Assembly: GCF_026891095.1 (NCBI RefSeq)
Contig: NZ_JAPTNL010000002.1
Span: 248,001 to 312,000 of the forward strand
From: Roseovarius salincola
GTDB taxonomy: Bacteria; Pseudomonadota; Alphaproteobacteria; Rhodobacterales; Rhodobacteraceae
Reading direction: 5' to 3'
Length of the DNA: 64,000 bases
The notes beneath the pieces were generated by a model, which was given only the letters and a program-made list of their open reading frames with translations, was not told the DNA's origin and did not search any database. Both the position numbers and the translations under genes were made by a program. Each line of letters begins with the position of its first letter. Positions within the stretch are counted from its first letter, which is position 1. Of the stretch, positions 52,389 to 61,853 are shown piece by piece.

Positions 52389-53312
52389 ATGAGCCCATTC
52401 AAGGGCATCGCCCTGAAACTGATTTCCGTCATCCTGTTCGTCATCATGTCGGCGCTGATCAAGGCGACAGCCGATCATGTGCCGCCGGGACAGGCGGTAT
52501 TCTTCCGCTCATTCTTCGCCATCCCGGTGATCCTGGGTTGGCTGGCCTTGCGGGGTGATCTGCAAACCGGTCTTCGGGTGAAATCGCCGATGGGTCATTT
52601 CTGGCGCGGTTTCGTGGGCACGGCGGCGATGGGGCTGATGTTTGGCGGTCTCGGCCTCTTGCCGCTGCCCGAGGTGACGGCGCTCAGCTATGCCGCACCG
52701 CTCCTGACCGTGGTCTTCGCTGCGATGTTCCTTGATGAGCGCGTCGGCGTGTTCCGCTTCGGTGCGGTGGCCTTGGGGCTGGCGGGGGTGCTGGTGGTGC
52801 TGTCGCCAAGGATGAGCGCGCTGGCGGGCGAGACCGTCGAGACCGTGCAGGCGGTCGGCGCCGTTATGGTCCTGCTCGGTGCGACCTGCGCGGCGCTGGC
52901 GCATATCTATATCCGCAAGATGGTGGCGACCGAACAGACCAGCGCGATCGTGTTCTATTTCTCGCTCACCTCGACCTGCCTGTCGCTGCTGACGATCCCG
53001 TTCGGCTGGGTCGTTCCGGGCGGCACCGAGATCATCCTGTTGATCCTTGCAGGGCTTCTCGGGGGGTCTGCGCAGATATTCATGACGGCGGCCTATCGTT
53101 TCGCGGATGCCAGCGTCGTGGCGCCGTTTGATTACGCTTCGATGCTGTTTGCACTGCTGATCGGGTATTTCGTCTTCAGCGAGGTGCCAACGATGCAGAT
53201 GTTGATCGGTGCGGCGCTTGTGATCGTTGCGGGGCTTGTCATCATCCTGCGAGAACGGCATCTGGGGCTGAAGCGCGGGCGCGCCAGATCGGCGCGAACG
53301 CCGCAGGTTTAG
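52389..53312 (+). CDS. EamA/DMT-family permease
   Basis: A 307-residue membrane protein with about ten hydrophobic segments in two EamA halves, for example VEVTALSYAAPLLTVV-like and APFDYASMLFALLIGYFVF regions. Substrates of the drug/metabolite exporter family are very varied. The ATG at 52389 is chosen because AAGGAG lies eight bases before it. The upstream frame to 52338 lacks such a site. It is convergent with the oxidase gene at 53322. Confidence 0.85.
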   Translation: MSPFKGIALKLISVILFVIMSALIKATADHVPPGQAVFFRSFFAIPVILGWLALRGDLQTGLRVKSPMGHFWRGFVGTAAMGLMFGGLGLLPLPEVTALSYAAPLLTVVFAAMFLDERVGVFRFGAVALGLAGVLVVLSPRMSALAGETVETVQAVGAVMVLLGATCAALAHIYIRKMVATEQTSAIVFYFSLTSTCLSLLTIPFGWVVPGGTEIILLILAGLLGGSAQIFMTAAYRFADASVVAPFDYASMLFALLIGYFVFSEVPTMQMLIGAALVIVAGLVIILRERHLGLKRGRARSARTPQV

Positions 53313-53321
53313 AGCCTGTTT

Positions 53322-54647
53322 TCAGTCACCCATGATCCTGGCCACCGCATAGGGTGGCCAGAGCCAGGCGCGCCGGAACCGCCCCAGTGGGAAGCGTCGG
53401 GGCGGTTTTCGCATGATCTGGGGCCAGTCGGCATGCGGCGGTCTGCCCTGCGCAAGATCGGCCAGGATCACGCCCGCATGGCTCGCCATCGCCACCCCGT
53501 TGCCCTGATAGCTGAGCGCGGTGAAGGCGCCGGGCATCTCGGGGATCGGCCCGGCATAAGGTGTCATGTCGCGCGACAGGCTCAAGAGGCCATTCCAGCT
53601 ATAGGGTGTGTCCACATGCGCCCAGGCAGGAAACATGCGTTCGAAATGGCTGCGGATGGTGCTGTGCATTCCGGCATCCGCGGCCGCCGAGCTGAAAAGC
53701 CCGCCGCGCATCCCGAACAGAAAGCGCCGATTGGGCATCAGCCGGAAATAGTGCAGAAAGAACCGCTCGTCATAAGCCATCTGACCGGTCGACCAGCCCT
53801 GTTCGGCGATCTCCGCCTCCGAGAGGGTGCGGGTGACAAGGACGTTGGATTGCGCGGGCAGGTAGCGGGCGCGCATCCAATCTGGAAGATCGTCTGACGA
53901 ATAGCCGTTGGTCGCCACGATCAGGCGCTTGGCGGTGATCTGTGCGGCGTCGGTATGCAAGGTGAAGCCGTTGCCCTGGTCGATCCGCCTGACCGCGCTG
54001 TTGGCGAAGATGCGCGCCCCGGCATCCTGCGCGGCGCGGGCCAGCCCCAATGCGTATTTAGCCGGGTTCAGCGCGAATCCGACCGGAATGGTCATGGCGC
54101 AGTGAAACGGGCCGGTCATGCCCTTTTCGGCGAGCCGTTCAGGTGGAGTGATCTCAGGGGTGACGCTCAGATCGGCTTCGATGCGGCGGCATTCGGCCTC
54201 GAAACCGATCAGGGATTTCGCGGTGAAGCCCATGACAGACTCGCCGCGCGAATGCCTGTCCACGTCCAGCGCGTGCCGCTCGATGAGCGATTCGACGGTG
54301 GCAACGGCGGCCATCTCACCACGTCGCGCCTCCTGGCGCGCGGCATCGCCATGGAGTTTGGCGATCACGTTGTCGGGTGCGCCGAAACCGCCAAGACAGC
54401 AAAAGCCGCCATTGCGCCCCGATGCACCCCAGCCTGGGGTTTCGGCCTCGAGCAGGGCGACGTCGGCGCCCGCTTCGGCCAGATGCAGCGCCGCGGACAG
54501 CCCGGTAAAGCCCCCGCCGATCACGGCGACATCGCAGGCAAGCGGGCCTTGGGCGGTGGAAAAGGCCGGATTCGTGACTGTATCGGCCCAATAGCAGCTT
54601 TCGCGCGGGGCCGCGCCATAGGTATGTTCGGGAAAGATCCGTTTCAT
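53322..54647 (-). CDS. FAD-dependent amine oxidase (PuuB/OrdL type)
   Basis: A 441-residue DAO-family flavoprotein. The FAD loop DVAVIGGGFTGLSAALHLA (about residues 39-57) is followed by ETPGWGASGRNGGF, where FAD is contacted. Size and context match gamma-glutamylputrescine oxidase PuuB. It is the last gene of the transporter operon and overlaps the potC-like gene by 4 bases, which ties it to polyamine use. I cannot tell whether free or glutamylated putrescine is the substrate. Confidence 0.82.
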   Translation of the reverse strand: MKRIFPEHTYGAAPRESCYWADTVTNPAFSTAQGPLACDVAVIGGGFTGLSAALHLAEAGADVALLEAETPGWGASGRNGGFCCLGGFGAPDNVIAKLHGDAARQEARRGEMAAVATVESLIERHALDVDRHSRGESVMGFTAKSLIGFEAECRRIEADLSVTPEITPPERLAEKGMTGPFHCAMTIPVGFALNPAKYALGLARAAQDAGARIFANSAVRRIDQGNGFTLHTDAAQITAKRLIVATNGYSSDDLPDWMRARYLPAQSNVLVTRTLSEAEIAEQGWSTGQMAYDERFFLHYFRLMPNRRFLFGMRGGLFSSAAADAGMHSTIRSHFERMFPAWAHVDTPYSWNGLLSLSRDMTPYAGPIPEMPGAFTALSYQGNGVAMASHAGVILADLAQGRPPHADWPQIMRKPPRRFPLGRFRRAWLWPPYAVARIMGD

Positions 54648-55459
54648 AGGCGCTCTGCGGCGCGTTCCTCGGCCTGCTGGCGCAAGGCCGAGCGCTTGGT
54701 GATGATCGACGCGGTGATGACCCCGACCGAGACTACGGCAATCAGGATGGTCGAAAGCGCGTTGATCTCGGGGCTGACGCCCAGCCGGATCGACGACCAG
54801 ATCTTGATCGGCAATGTGGTGGCCGACGGACCGGCGGTGAATGACGCGATCACAAGATCATCAAGCGACAGCGTGAACGCCAGAAGCCAGCCCGAGATGA
54901 CCGCCGGCGCGATGATCGGCAAGGTGACCAGCCGGAAGGCCTGCATCGGCGAGCAGCCCAGATCCAACGCCGCCTCTTCCAGCGAGCGGTCAAAGCTGAC
55001 CAGCCGCGACGAGACCACAACCGAAACATAGCACATCGAAAATGTCGTATGCGCCAGGATGATCGTGAGTATGCCGCGATCCAGCCCGATCCCGATGAAC
55101 AGCAGCAACAGCGACAGGCCTGTTATCACCTCGGGCATCACCAGCGGCGCATAGATCATCCCGGAAAACAGCGTGCGCCCCAGGAACCGCCCGCCGCGCA
55201 CCATGACATAGGCCGCCATCGTCCCCAGAACCGTGGCGATGGAGGAACTGACGAAGGCCACCTGCACCGTGACCCATGCGGCATCCAGAAACGCCTCGTT
55301 GCGCAGCAGGGTGCCATACCACTTGGTCGAGAACCCGGCCCAGACCGTGACCAGCTTGGATTCGTTGAAGCTGTAGACGATCAGAAGCACCATCGGCAGG
55401 TAAAGGAAGGCAAAGCCGAGCGTCAGCGAGGTGACGTTGAACCATGTCAGGCGTCTCAT
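54644..55459 (-). CDS. potC: Polyamine ABC transporter permease (PotC/PotI type)
   Basis: A 271-residue inner membrane protein with six hydrophobic segments and a binding-protein-dependent transport signature (LEEAALDLGCSPMQAFRLVT). It should form the channel with the other permease. The overlaps with the oxidase (4 bases) and the other permease (4 bases) show a tight operon. Confidence 0.88.
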   Translation of the reverse strand: MRRLTWFNVTSLTLGFAFLYLPMVLLIVYSFNESKLVTVWAGFSTKWYGTLLRNEAFLDAAWVTVQVAFVSSSIATVLGTMAAYVMVRGGRFLGRTLFSGMIYAPLVMPEVITGLSLLLLFIGIGLDRGILTIILAHTTFSMCYVSVVVSSRLVSFDRSLEEAALDLGCSPMQAFRLVTLPIIAPAVISGWLLAFTLSLDDLVIASFTAGPSATTLPIKIWSSIRLGVSPEINALSTILIAVVSVGVITASIITKRSALRQQAEERAAERL

Positions 55460-56346
55460 CCGTCGGCCTCCCGCTGTTTCTGTTCGTTGCGCTGGAACAG
55501 GATGATCGGGATGATCAGGATCAGAAGCAGGATCACAGCCACCGCCGAGGCCACCGGCCAGTCACGGTTGTTGAAGAACTCCTCCCACAGGACCTTGCCG
55601 ATCATCAGCGTCTGCGACCCGCCCAGAAGCGAGGGAATCACGAATTCGCCGATCGTCGGGATGAAGACCAGGAAACAGCCCGCGATGATGCCGTTCTTGC
55701 TGAGCGGTATGGTGATCAGCCAGAAGGCCGTGACCCGTGAACAGCCCAGGTCCTCGGCCGCCTCCAGAAGGGATCCATCCATCCGTTCCAGTGCGGCATA
55801 GATCGGCAGGATCATGAAGGGCAGATAGGTATAGACGATACCGATATAGACCGCGACGGGCGTGTTGAGGATGGTCAGCGGCTCGGAAATCAACCCCGTC
55901 CAGAGCAGGAACTGGTTGAGATACCCCTCGCCCGAAAGGATCCCCATCCACGAATAGACACGGATCAGGAAACTGGTCCAGAACGGCAGGATCACCAGAA
56001 GCATCAGCGTCGCGCGCCAATGTTCGGGCGCGCGGGCCATGCCATAGGCAATGGGATAGCCCACCAGCAGCGTCAGCATGGTGGCGATCAGCGCGATCCT
56101 GACCGACGAAAGATAGGCTTTCCAGTAAAGATCGTCGGTGCTCAGGAAGGTGAAATTCTCGAGATCCAGCGCGCCGAGGAAATCCTTGAATCCCTGCCAG
56201 CCCGCAGCGAAATCCAGCGTCGGGGTATAGGGCGGAATCGCCAGTGCGGTATCGCTGAGGCTGATCTTCAGCACGATGATGAACGGCACGAGAAACAGCG
56301 CCAGCAACCACAGATACGGGGTGAGGATGAGTACCGCGCGCCGCAT
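55456..56346 (-). CDS. potB: Polyamine ABC transporter permease (PotB/PotH type)
   Basis: A 296-residue inner membrane protein with six hydrophobic segments; the EAA-type loop is ERMDGSLLEAAEDLGCSR. It pairs with the PotC-type permease. It begins 3 bases after the ATPase gene. Confidence 0.88.
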   Translation of the reverse strand: MRRAVLILTPYLWLLALFLVPFIIVLKISLSDTALAIPPYTPTLDFAAGWQGFKDFLGALDLENFTFLSTDDLYWKAYLSSVRIALIATMLTLLVGYPIAYGMARAPEHWRATLMLLVILPFWTSFLIRVYSWMGILSGEGYLNQFLLWTGLISEPLTILNTPVAVYIGIVYTYLPFMILPIYAALERMDGSLLEAAEDLGCSRVTAFWLITIPLSKNGIIAGCFLVFIPTIGEFVIPSLLGGSQTLMIGKVLWEEFFNNRDWPVASAVAVILLLILIIPIILFQRNEQKQREADG

Positions 56347-56349
56347 CGC

Positions 56350-57474
56350 CTAGTGCTCCAGCAGGACGGCTGCGGTGTCGGTCCAGCCAAGCCAAACCTC
56401 GTCCCCCCAGGTGAGGGCACGGCGCGACAGGCGGCGGGTATTGGCGGTCTGGGCCTTGATGATCTGCCCGGTCGGCAGCTCGACGTGATAGGTCGAAAGG
56501 TTGCCGAGATAGGCGATATCCAGGATCTTGCCCTTGAGCGCATTGCGCTTGTCTTCGGGCTTTTGCGCCGTGATAGAGACTTTTTCGGGCCGGATCGCCA
56601 GGTAGCAGCGCTGGCCTTGCGTTAGCTGCACATCCGACACCGCATGCAGGGCGGGCTGGCCTTCGGCGAAGGTGATGTCATAGCCGTCTGCGGCGCGTTT
56701 CGCGGTGCCTTCGATGATCGTCACATCGCCGATGAAATCCGCGACATAGACGGAATTGGGGTTCTCATAGATGCGCGCCGGGGTATCGGCCTGCACGATC
56801 CGGCCGTGATCCATGACCGCGACGCGGCTGGCGACGGTCATCGCCTCTTCCTGATCGTGGGTCACGATCACAAAGGTGGTGCCGGTCTTTTCCTGGATAT
56901 CCATCAGCTCGAACTGCGTGTCCTGGCGCAGCTTGGCGTCAAGCGCGCCCAACGGTTCATCCAGAAGCAGCAGTTTGGGCGCCTTGGCAAGGCTGCGCGC
57001 CAACGCCACGCGCTGCCGTTGCCCGCCCGAAATCTGGTGCGGCTTGCGGCGCGCGAATTTCTCGAGCCGGGTGAGTTTAAGCATCTCGGCCACGCGGTCG
57101 CCGATGGCCTGCTTGCTCATGCCGTCGCGCTTGAGCCCGAATGCGATATTGTCCCAGACCGACAGATGCGGGAACAGCGCATAGGACTGGAACATCATGT
57201 TGACCGCCCGCTTGTTGGGCGGGATCGGCGCGATGTTCTGACCGGCCAGCAGGATCGTGCCCTCGGTCGGGGTTTCGAAACCGGCCAGCATCCGCATCAT
57301 CGTGGTCTTGCCGCAGCCCGACGGGCCAAGCAGCGCAAAGAACTCCTTCGGAAATATATCGAGTGTCTGGTTGTCGATGGCGGTGAATTCGCCAAAGCGC
57401 TTGGTGACGCCCTTGAACTGGATCAGCGGTTTTTCGTTCGGGTCGTTCCACGGCTCGAATACGGTCTGGCCCAT
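56350..57474 (-). CDS. potA: Polyamine ABC transporter ATPase (PotA/PotG type)
   Basis: A 374-residue ATPase. Walker A LLGPSGCGKTTMMRML, signature QISGGQRQRVALARSLA and Walker B LLLLDEPLGALD are all intact, followed by a C-terminal TOBE-like regulatory domain (about 290-374). It energises putrescine/spermidine import. It lies 64 bases downstream of the binding-protein gene, with a strong hairpin in between. Confidence 0.92.
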   Translation of the reverse strand: MGQTVFEPWNDPNEKPLIQFKGVTKRFGEFTAIDNQTLDIFPKEFFALLGPSGCGKTTMMRMLAGFETPTEGTILLAGQNIAPIPPNKRAVNMMFQSYALFPHLSVWDNIAFGLKRDGMSKQAIGDRVAEMLKLTRLEKFARRKPHQISGGQRQRVALARSLAKAPKLLLLDEPLGALDAKLRQDTQFELMDIQEKTGTTFVIVTHDQEEAMTVASRVAVMDHGRIVQADTPARIYENPNSVYVADFIGDVTIIEGTAKRAADGYDITFAEGQPALHAVSDVQLTQGQRCYLAIRPEKVSITAQKPEDKRNALKGKILDIAYLGNLSTYHVELPTGQIIKAQTANTRRLSRRALTWGDEVWLGWTDTAAVLLEH

Positions 57475-57500
57475 GCCTGTCCCACCTGTCGGAGAAAGAA

Positions 57501-57527
57501 GGCCCGCGCGATCAGGTCGCGCGGGCC
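57501..57527 (-). promoter_or_regulatory. 11-bp stem-loop between potF and potA
   Basis: GGCCCGCGCGA and TCGCGCGGGCC pair perfectly around a 5-base loop. On the transcribed minus strand it is followed by TTCTTTCTCC. Such structures after binding-protein genes usually protect the upstream mRNA or partly stop transcription, giving more binding protein than membrane parts. Confidence 0.55.
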
Positions 57528-57538
57528 ATGTAGGGGCG

Positions 57539-58624
57539 TCAGGTGCCCGATTTGATCTTGGTCCAAAGGCGCGTCACGACGCGCTGCACCTTGGCCGGAT
57601 AGGGCGTGGTGGTGAACAGGTTGTTCATCGCCTCTTCGGACGGATAGATCGCCGGGTCTTCGATCACATCCTCGACCAGGTATTCCTGCGAGGCCTTGTT
57701 GCCGTTGGCGTAATAGACATAGTTCGACGCCGCCGCCATGTTCTCGGCATCCATGATGAAGTTCAGGAATGTATGCGCGCCTTCGGGGTTGGGCGCATCG
57801 ACGGGAATCGCCATCTGGTCAAACCACATCTGCGCGCCTTCTTTGGGGGCGTTATAGGCGATCTCGACACCGTTGTCGGCCTCGTCGGCGCGGTCGCGCG
57901 CCTGAAGGATATCGCCCGACCAGCCGACCGCGACGCAGATATCGCCATTGGCCAGCGCGTTGATGTATTCCGAGCTGTGGAACTTCTGGATGTTCGCGCG
58001 GACGGGTGCATAGACCTCCTCGACCTTGGCGATCACGTCGGGATCATGGCTGTCGGGGTCTTCGCCGATATACTTCAGCGCGGCGGGAATCATCTCGGCG
58101 GGCGCGTCAAGGAAATGCACGCCGCATTCGGCCAGCTTGTCCATGTTCTCGGGGTTGAAGACCAGCTCCCAGCTGTCGATCGGGGCGTCTTCGCCCAGCA
58201 GTTCCGTTACCTTGCCAACATTCACACCGATCCCGGTGGTGCCCCACATGTAGTTGATGGAATAGGCGTTGTCGGGGTCATATTGCGCGGTGCGCTGTTC
58301 GACCACGTCCCACATTTTGTCCAGATTCGGCAGCTTCGACGGGTCCAGCTTCTGGAAGGCCCCGGCCGAGATCTGGCGCTGCAGGAAAGTGCCCGAAGGC
58401 ACGACGACATCGTAACCCGAACCGCCCGCCAGCATCTTGGTTTCCAGGACCTCATTGCTGTCGAACACGTCATAGACCAGCTTCAGGCCGGTCTCTTCCT
58501 CGAATTTCTCAAGCAGGTCCTCGTCGATATAGTCGGACCAGTTGTAAACGCGTACTTCCTGCGCCGTGGCGCTGAGCGCACCCAAGGCCAGAGTCGCGGT
58601 GGTGGTCAGAATCAGCTTTCGCAT
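57539..58624 (-). CDS. potF: Periplasmic polyamine-binding protein (PotF type)
   Basis: A 361-residue solute-binding protein. A signal peptide ends near ATAQEVRVYNWSDYID, the N-terminus typical of PotF/PotD. Acidic and aromatic residues line the expected polyamine pocket. It is the first gene of the operon potF-potA-potB-potC-oxidase. A TTTGATCAAA palindrome lies 47 bases upstream. Confidence 0.92.
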   Translation of the reverse strand: MRKLILTTTATLALGALSATAQEVRVYNWSDYIDEDLLEKFEEETGLKLVYDVFDSNEVLETKMLAGGSGYDVVVPSGTFLQRQISAGAFQKLDPSKLPNLDKMWDVVEQRTAQYDPDNAYSINYMWGTTGIGVNVGKVTELLGEDAPIDSWELVFNPENMDKLAECGVHFLDAPAEMIPAALKYIGEDPDSHDPDVIAKVEEVYAPVRANIQKFHSSEYINALANGDICVAVGWSGDILQARDRADEADNGVEIAYNAPKEGAQMWFDQMAIPVDAPNPEGAHTFLNFIMDAENMAAASNYVYYANGNKASQEYLVEDVIEDPAIYPSEEAMNNLFTTTPYPAKVQRVVTRLWTKIKSGT

Positions 58625-58670
58625 TATTGTCTCCCGTTGGTTCGGCGCTTTTTGCAGCCTTGATGGCGGA

Positions 58671-58680
58671 TTTGATCAAA
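58671..58680. promoter_or_regulatory. TTTGATCAAA palindrome before potF
   Basis: A perfect 10-base palindrome, preceded by GCGGA, in the divergent potF/gntR spacer. Nearly the same sequence (GCGGATAATTTGATCATA) occurs before the aminotransferase gene at 59488-59497, so both may be operators of the GntR regulator. No direct proof. Confidence 0.4.
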
Positions 58681-58772
58681 ATTTTCCGCTCATGGCAATA
58701 TAGCAATGTTTCCACGCAGCCGTTAAACTCGCAAGGTCGGTTGTGTCGATAAGGTGGCTGGAGGCCCGAAAC

Positions 58773-59468
58773 ATGAACAAGGCTGCCGCTAAAATGACCA
58801 GTTCCGCCCCTGACAAGGGGCGGCTGCCCGCGCATGAGCTGATTTACCGCCAGCTGCGCGATCTTGTACTGTTCGGCGATCTGGCGCCGGGGCAGGCTGT
58901 GACGATCCAGGGGCTGACCGATCGCCTTGGCGCCGGGATGACCCCTGTGCGCGAGGCGATTCGCCGCCTGATCAGCGAAGGCGCTCTGGAATTCCAAGGC
59001 AACCGCCGCGTAAGCGTCCCGCTGTTGAGTGCGGGCAATATCAGCGAATTAATCGTGGCACGTCAGTGGCTTGATCCGCATCTGAGCCAGCGCGCCACCG
59101 AACGGGCCGACGCGCATGACCTCGATGAACTGACAGAGATGGACGCGGCGCTCGACGAGGCGATTCGCCGGGGCGATCTGCGCGGATATCTTGAGCGGAA
59201 CTACCGGTTTCACCAGCGGATCTATGAATTGGCCGATGCCCCGATCCTCGCGGATGTGGCGGACGGTCTGTGGCTGCGATTCGGCCCGTCGCTGCGCGTG
59301 GTCTGCGGCAGGATGGGCACCCAGAACCTGCCGGACAAGCACAAGGACCTCCTTGCGGCAATGCGCGCGGGCGATGCCGAGGCCGCGGCGCGGGCAATTC
59401 GCGAGGATGTGATTCAGGGCATGGAACAGGTGCGCCAGTCTCTGGGCGCGCCGGACGCGGCGCGCTGA
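58773..59468 (+). CDS. GntR/FadR-family transcription regulator
   Basis: A 231-residue repressor or activator: N-terminal winged helix (IYRQLRDLVLFGDLAPGQAVT ... GAGMTPVREAIRRL) and C-terminal FCD ligand-binding domain (HRIYELADAPILADV and the later acidic helices). The ATG at 58773 has GGAGG eight bases upstream. It lies between the divergent transporter operon and the aminotransferase gene and probably controls both in response to a polyamine or its product. Confidence 0.87.
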   Translation: MNKAAAKMTSSAPDKGRLPAHELIYRQLRDLVLFGDLAPGQAVTIQGLTDRLGAGMTPVREAIRRLISEGALEFQGNRRVSVPLLSAGNISELIVARQWLDPHLSQRATERADAHDLDELTEMDAALDEAIRRGDLRGYLERNYRFHQRIYELADAPILADVADGLWLRFGPSLRVVCGRMGTQNLPDKHKDLLAAMRAGDAEAAARAIREDVIQGMEQVRQSLGAPDAAR

Positions 59469-59487
59469 TTCGATTGACAGCGGATAA

Positions 59488-59497
59488 TTTGATCATA
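59488..59497. promoter_or_regulatory. TTTGATCATA motif before the aminotransferase gene
   Basis: Matches the palindrome before potF at nine of ten positions, with the same GCGGAT prefix, 62 bases before the start codon of the aminotransferase. Candidate second operator of the GntR protein encoded between them. Confidence 0.4.
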
Positions 59498-59558
59498 TTC
59501 TTGTGACAAGAGCGGTGCGCGGCGGCGCGCCCGCTATCTCATTGCGAAAGGTTCCGTC

Positions 59559-60956
59559 ATGACGCTGATCACGAATCACATGCCCACGGCGCAATTGCAG
59601 GCGCTCGATGCGGCGCATCACATGCATCCCTTTACCCGTGGCGACGAGCTGGCCGGGAAGGGCGCACGTGTCATCACCCGCGCCAAGGGCGTCACCCTGA
59701 CCGACAGCGAGGGTCATGAGATCCTCGATGCGATGGCGGGGCTTTGGTGCGTCAATATCGGCTATGGCCGCGACGAGCTGGCCGAGGCCGCCGCACGCCA
59801 GATGAAGGAACTGCCCTATTACAACACCTTCTTCCAGACCACCCATGTCCCGGCCATCGCGCTGGCCGACAAGCTTGCGGAACTGACGCCCTATGACCTC
59901 AACCACGTGTTCTACGCCGGGTCCGGGTCCGAGGCGAATGACACCAATATCCGCCTTGTGCGCACCTATTGGGCACAGAAAGGCAAGCCCACCAAGAAGG
60001 TCATCATCAGCCGCAAGAACGCCTATCACGGCTCCAGCGTCGGCAGCGCCAGCCTTGGCGGCATGTCGGCGATGCATGCGCAGGGCGGCCTGCCGATCCC
60101 TGACATCCACCACATCAACCAGCCCCACTGGTATGGCGAAGGCGGCGACATGTCGCCCGAGGAATTCGGCCTGGCCCGCGCCCGCGAGCTCGAAGACGCG
60201 ATCCTGGAACTGGGCGAAGACCGCGTCGCCGCCTTTATCGGCGAGCCGGTGCAGGGCGCGGGCGGCGTGATCATCCCGCCCGAGACTTACTGGCCCGAGA
60301 TCCAGCGCATCTGCGACAAATACGAGATCCTGCTGATCGCCGACGAGGTGATCTGCGGGTTCGGGCGCACCGGCACCTGGTTCGGCTCCGAAAGCTTCGG
60401 CATCAAGCCGCATGTCATGACCATCGCCAAGGGGCTCAGCTCGGGCTATGCGCCCATCGGCGGCTCGCTGGTCTGCGACGAGGTGGCCGAGGTGATCAAT
60501 GGCTGCGATTTCGCGCATGGCTACACCTATTCGGGGCACCCCGTCGCCTGCGCTGTCGCGCTGGAGAACCTGCGCATCCTCCAGGAAGAGGGCATCGTCG
60601 ATCGCGTCGCATCAAAGACCGCGCCTTACCTGAAGAAGAAATGGGAAACCCTTGCCGATCACCCGCTGGTCGGCGAGGCGCGGATCGCCGGCATGATGGG
60701 TTCGATCGCGCTGTCGCCCGACAAGGCGCACCGCGCCGCCTTTGCCGCCGATCCCGGCACCGCCGGGCTGATCTGCCGCGAGGCCTGTTTCGCCAACAAC
60801 CTGGTGATGCGCCATGTCGGGGACCGCATGGTGATCTCGCCGCCGCTGGTCATCACCCATGAAGAGATCGACACCCTGATCGCGCGCGCCGGTGCGGCGC
60901 TGGATCAGGCCCATGCGCGACTCAGCGACCAAGGTCTGATGGTCGCCGCCAGTTGA
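59559..60956 (+). CDS. Class III aminotransferase, probably putrescine-pyruvate
   Basis: A 465-residue PLP-dependent omega-aminotransferase, similar to SpuC. The PLP lysine is in MTIAKGLSSGYAPIGG; the glycine-rich YAGSGSEANDTNIRL and the acidic LIADEVICGFGRTG motifs are intact. The context (polyamine transporter, oxidase, GntR regulator) points to transamination of putrescine to 4-aminobutanal. Other diamines or beta-alanine are possible. A strong bidirectional terminator follows. Confidence 0.87.
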   Translation: MTLITNHMPTAQLQALDAAHHMHPFTRGDELAGKGARVITRAKGVTLTDSEGHEILDAMAGLWCVNIGYGRDELAEAAARQMKELPYYNTFFQTTHVPAIALADKLAELTPYDLNHVFYAGSGSEANDTNIRLVRTYWAQKGKPTKKVIISRKNAYHGSSVGSASLGGMSAMHAQGGLPIPDIHHINQPHWYGEGGDMSPEEFGLARARELEDAILELGEDRVAAFIGEPVQGAGGVIIPPETYWPEIQRICDKYEILLIADEVICGFGRTGTWFGSESFGIKPHVMTIAKGLSSGYAPIGGSLVCDEVAEVINGCDFAHGYTYSGHPVACAVALENLRILQEEGIVDRVASKTAPYLKKKWETLADHPLVGEARIAGMMGSIALSPDKAHRAAFAADPGTAGLICREACFANNLVMRHVGDRMVISPPLVITHEEIDTLIARAGAALDQAHARLSDQGLMVAAS

Positions 60957-60970
60957 TGAGAAAGCCCCGG

Positions 60971-60998
60971 AAAGCCGCCTTTGTCAGAGGCGGCTTTT
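60971..60998. terminator. Bidirectional rho-independent terminator
   Basis: AAAGCCGCCT and AGGCGGCTTT form a 10-bp stem with a 7-base loop, with a T-run on the right and an A-run on the left. It can end both the aminotransferase transcript and, on the other strand, the rml operon; it overlaps the last codons of rmlA. Confidence 0.8.
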
Positions 60999-61853
60999 CA
61001 GGTAACGGCCATAGTCGTTCTTGGCGAACATCCTGGCGCGTTCGGCCAGGTTTTCGTCACTGATCCAGCCCATGTCATGCGCGATCTCGTCAAGGCAACC
61101 GGTCTGAAGCCCCTGCCGCTGGGTCAAAGTGCGCACGAAATTGCCCGCATCCAGAAGGCTGGCATGGGTGCCGGTATCGAGCCACGCATAACCCCGCCCC
61201 ATGCGCTGCACATCCAGCTTGCCGGCATGCAGGTACATCTCCAGCAAGGTGGTGATTTCAAGTTCGCCGCGCTCCGAGGGTTTCACGTCGCGCGCCAGCC
61301 GGGGCGCGTCGCCATCCAGGAAATAGAGCCCCGTGACCGCATAGTTAGACGGCGGCACATCGGGCTTTTCGATGATCTGCTGCGCATGTCCATCGGCGTC
61401 GAAGCTGACCACGCCATAGCGCTCGGGATCGGCGACGTGATAGCCGAACACCGTGCCGCCGCTTTCCTGCTTGTCGGCCTCGGCCAGAAGCGCCGACAGG
61501 CCATGCCCGAAAAAGATGTTGTCGCCCAACACCATCGCCGATGGCGCGCCATTCAGGAAATCCTCGGCCAGGATATAGGCCTGCGCCAGCCCGTCGGGCG
61601 ACTCCTGCACGATATAGGTCAGCGACAGCCCCCATTGGCTGCCATCGCCCAGCATCCGCTTGAACTGGTCCTGATCCTGTGGGGTGGTGATCATCGCGAT
61701 CTCGCGGATCCCCGCCAGCATCAGCACCGACAGCGGATAATAGATCATCGGCTTGTCATAGATCGGCAAAAGCTGTTTCGAAACGCCGATGGTGATCGGG
61801 TAAAGACGTGTGCCCGATCCACCGGCAAGAATGATCCCTTTTCGCTGCGTCAT
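60984..61853 (-). CDS. rfbA: Glucose-1-phosphate thymidylyltransferase
   Basis: A 289-residue RmlA making dTDP-glucose, first step of dTDP-L-rhamnose. It has the nucleotide loop [16 protein letters not shown], the [10 protein letters not shown] catalytic region and the usual length. It is the last gene of the minus-strand set rmlC-rmlB-rmlD-rmlA and overlaps rmlD by 4 bases. Confidence 0.96.
   Translation of the reverse strand: MTQRKGIILAGGSGTRLYPITIGVSKQLLPIYDKPMIYYPLSVLMLAGIREIAMITTPQDQDQFKRMLGDGSQWGLSLTYIVQESPDGLAQAYILAEDFLNGAPSAMVLGDNIFFGHGLSALLAEADKQESGGTVFGYHVADPERYGVVSFDADGHAQQIIEKPDVPPSNYAVTGLYFLDGDAPRLARDVKPSERGELEITTLLEMYLHAGKLDVQRMGRGYAWLDTGTHASLLDAGNFVRTLTQRQGLQTGCLDEIAHDMGWISDENLAERARMFAKNDYGRYLKSRL

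Noticed and set aside
57257-58663. A 468-codon plus-strand frame opposite potF/potA
   Set aside because: potF and potA carry clear motifs on the minus strand. The opposite frame has none.
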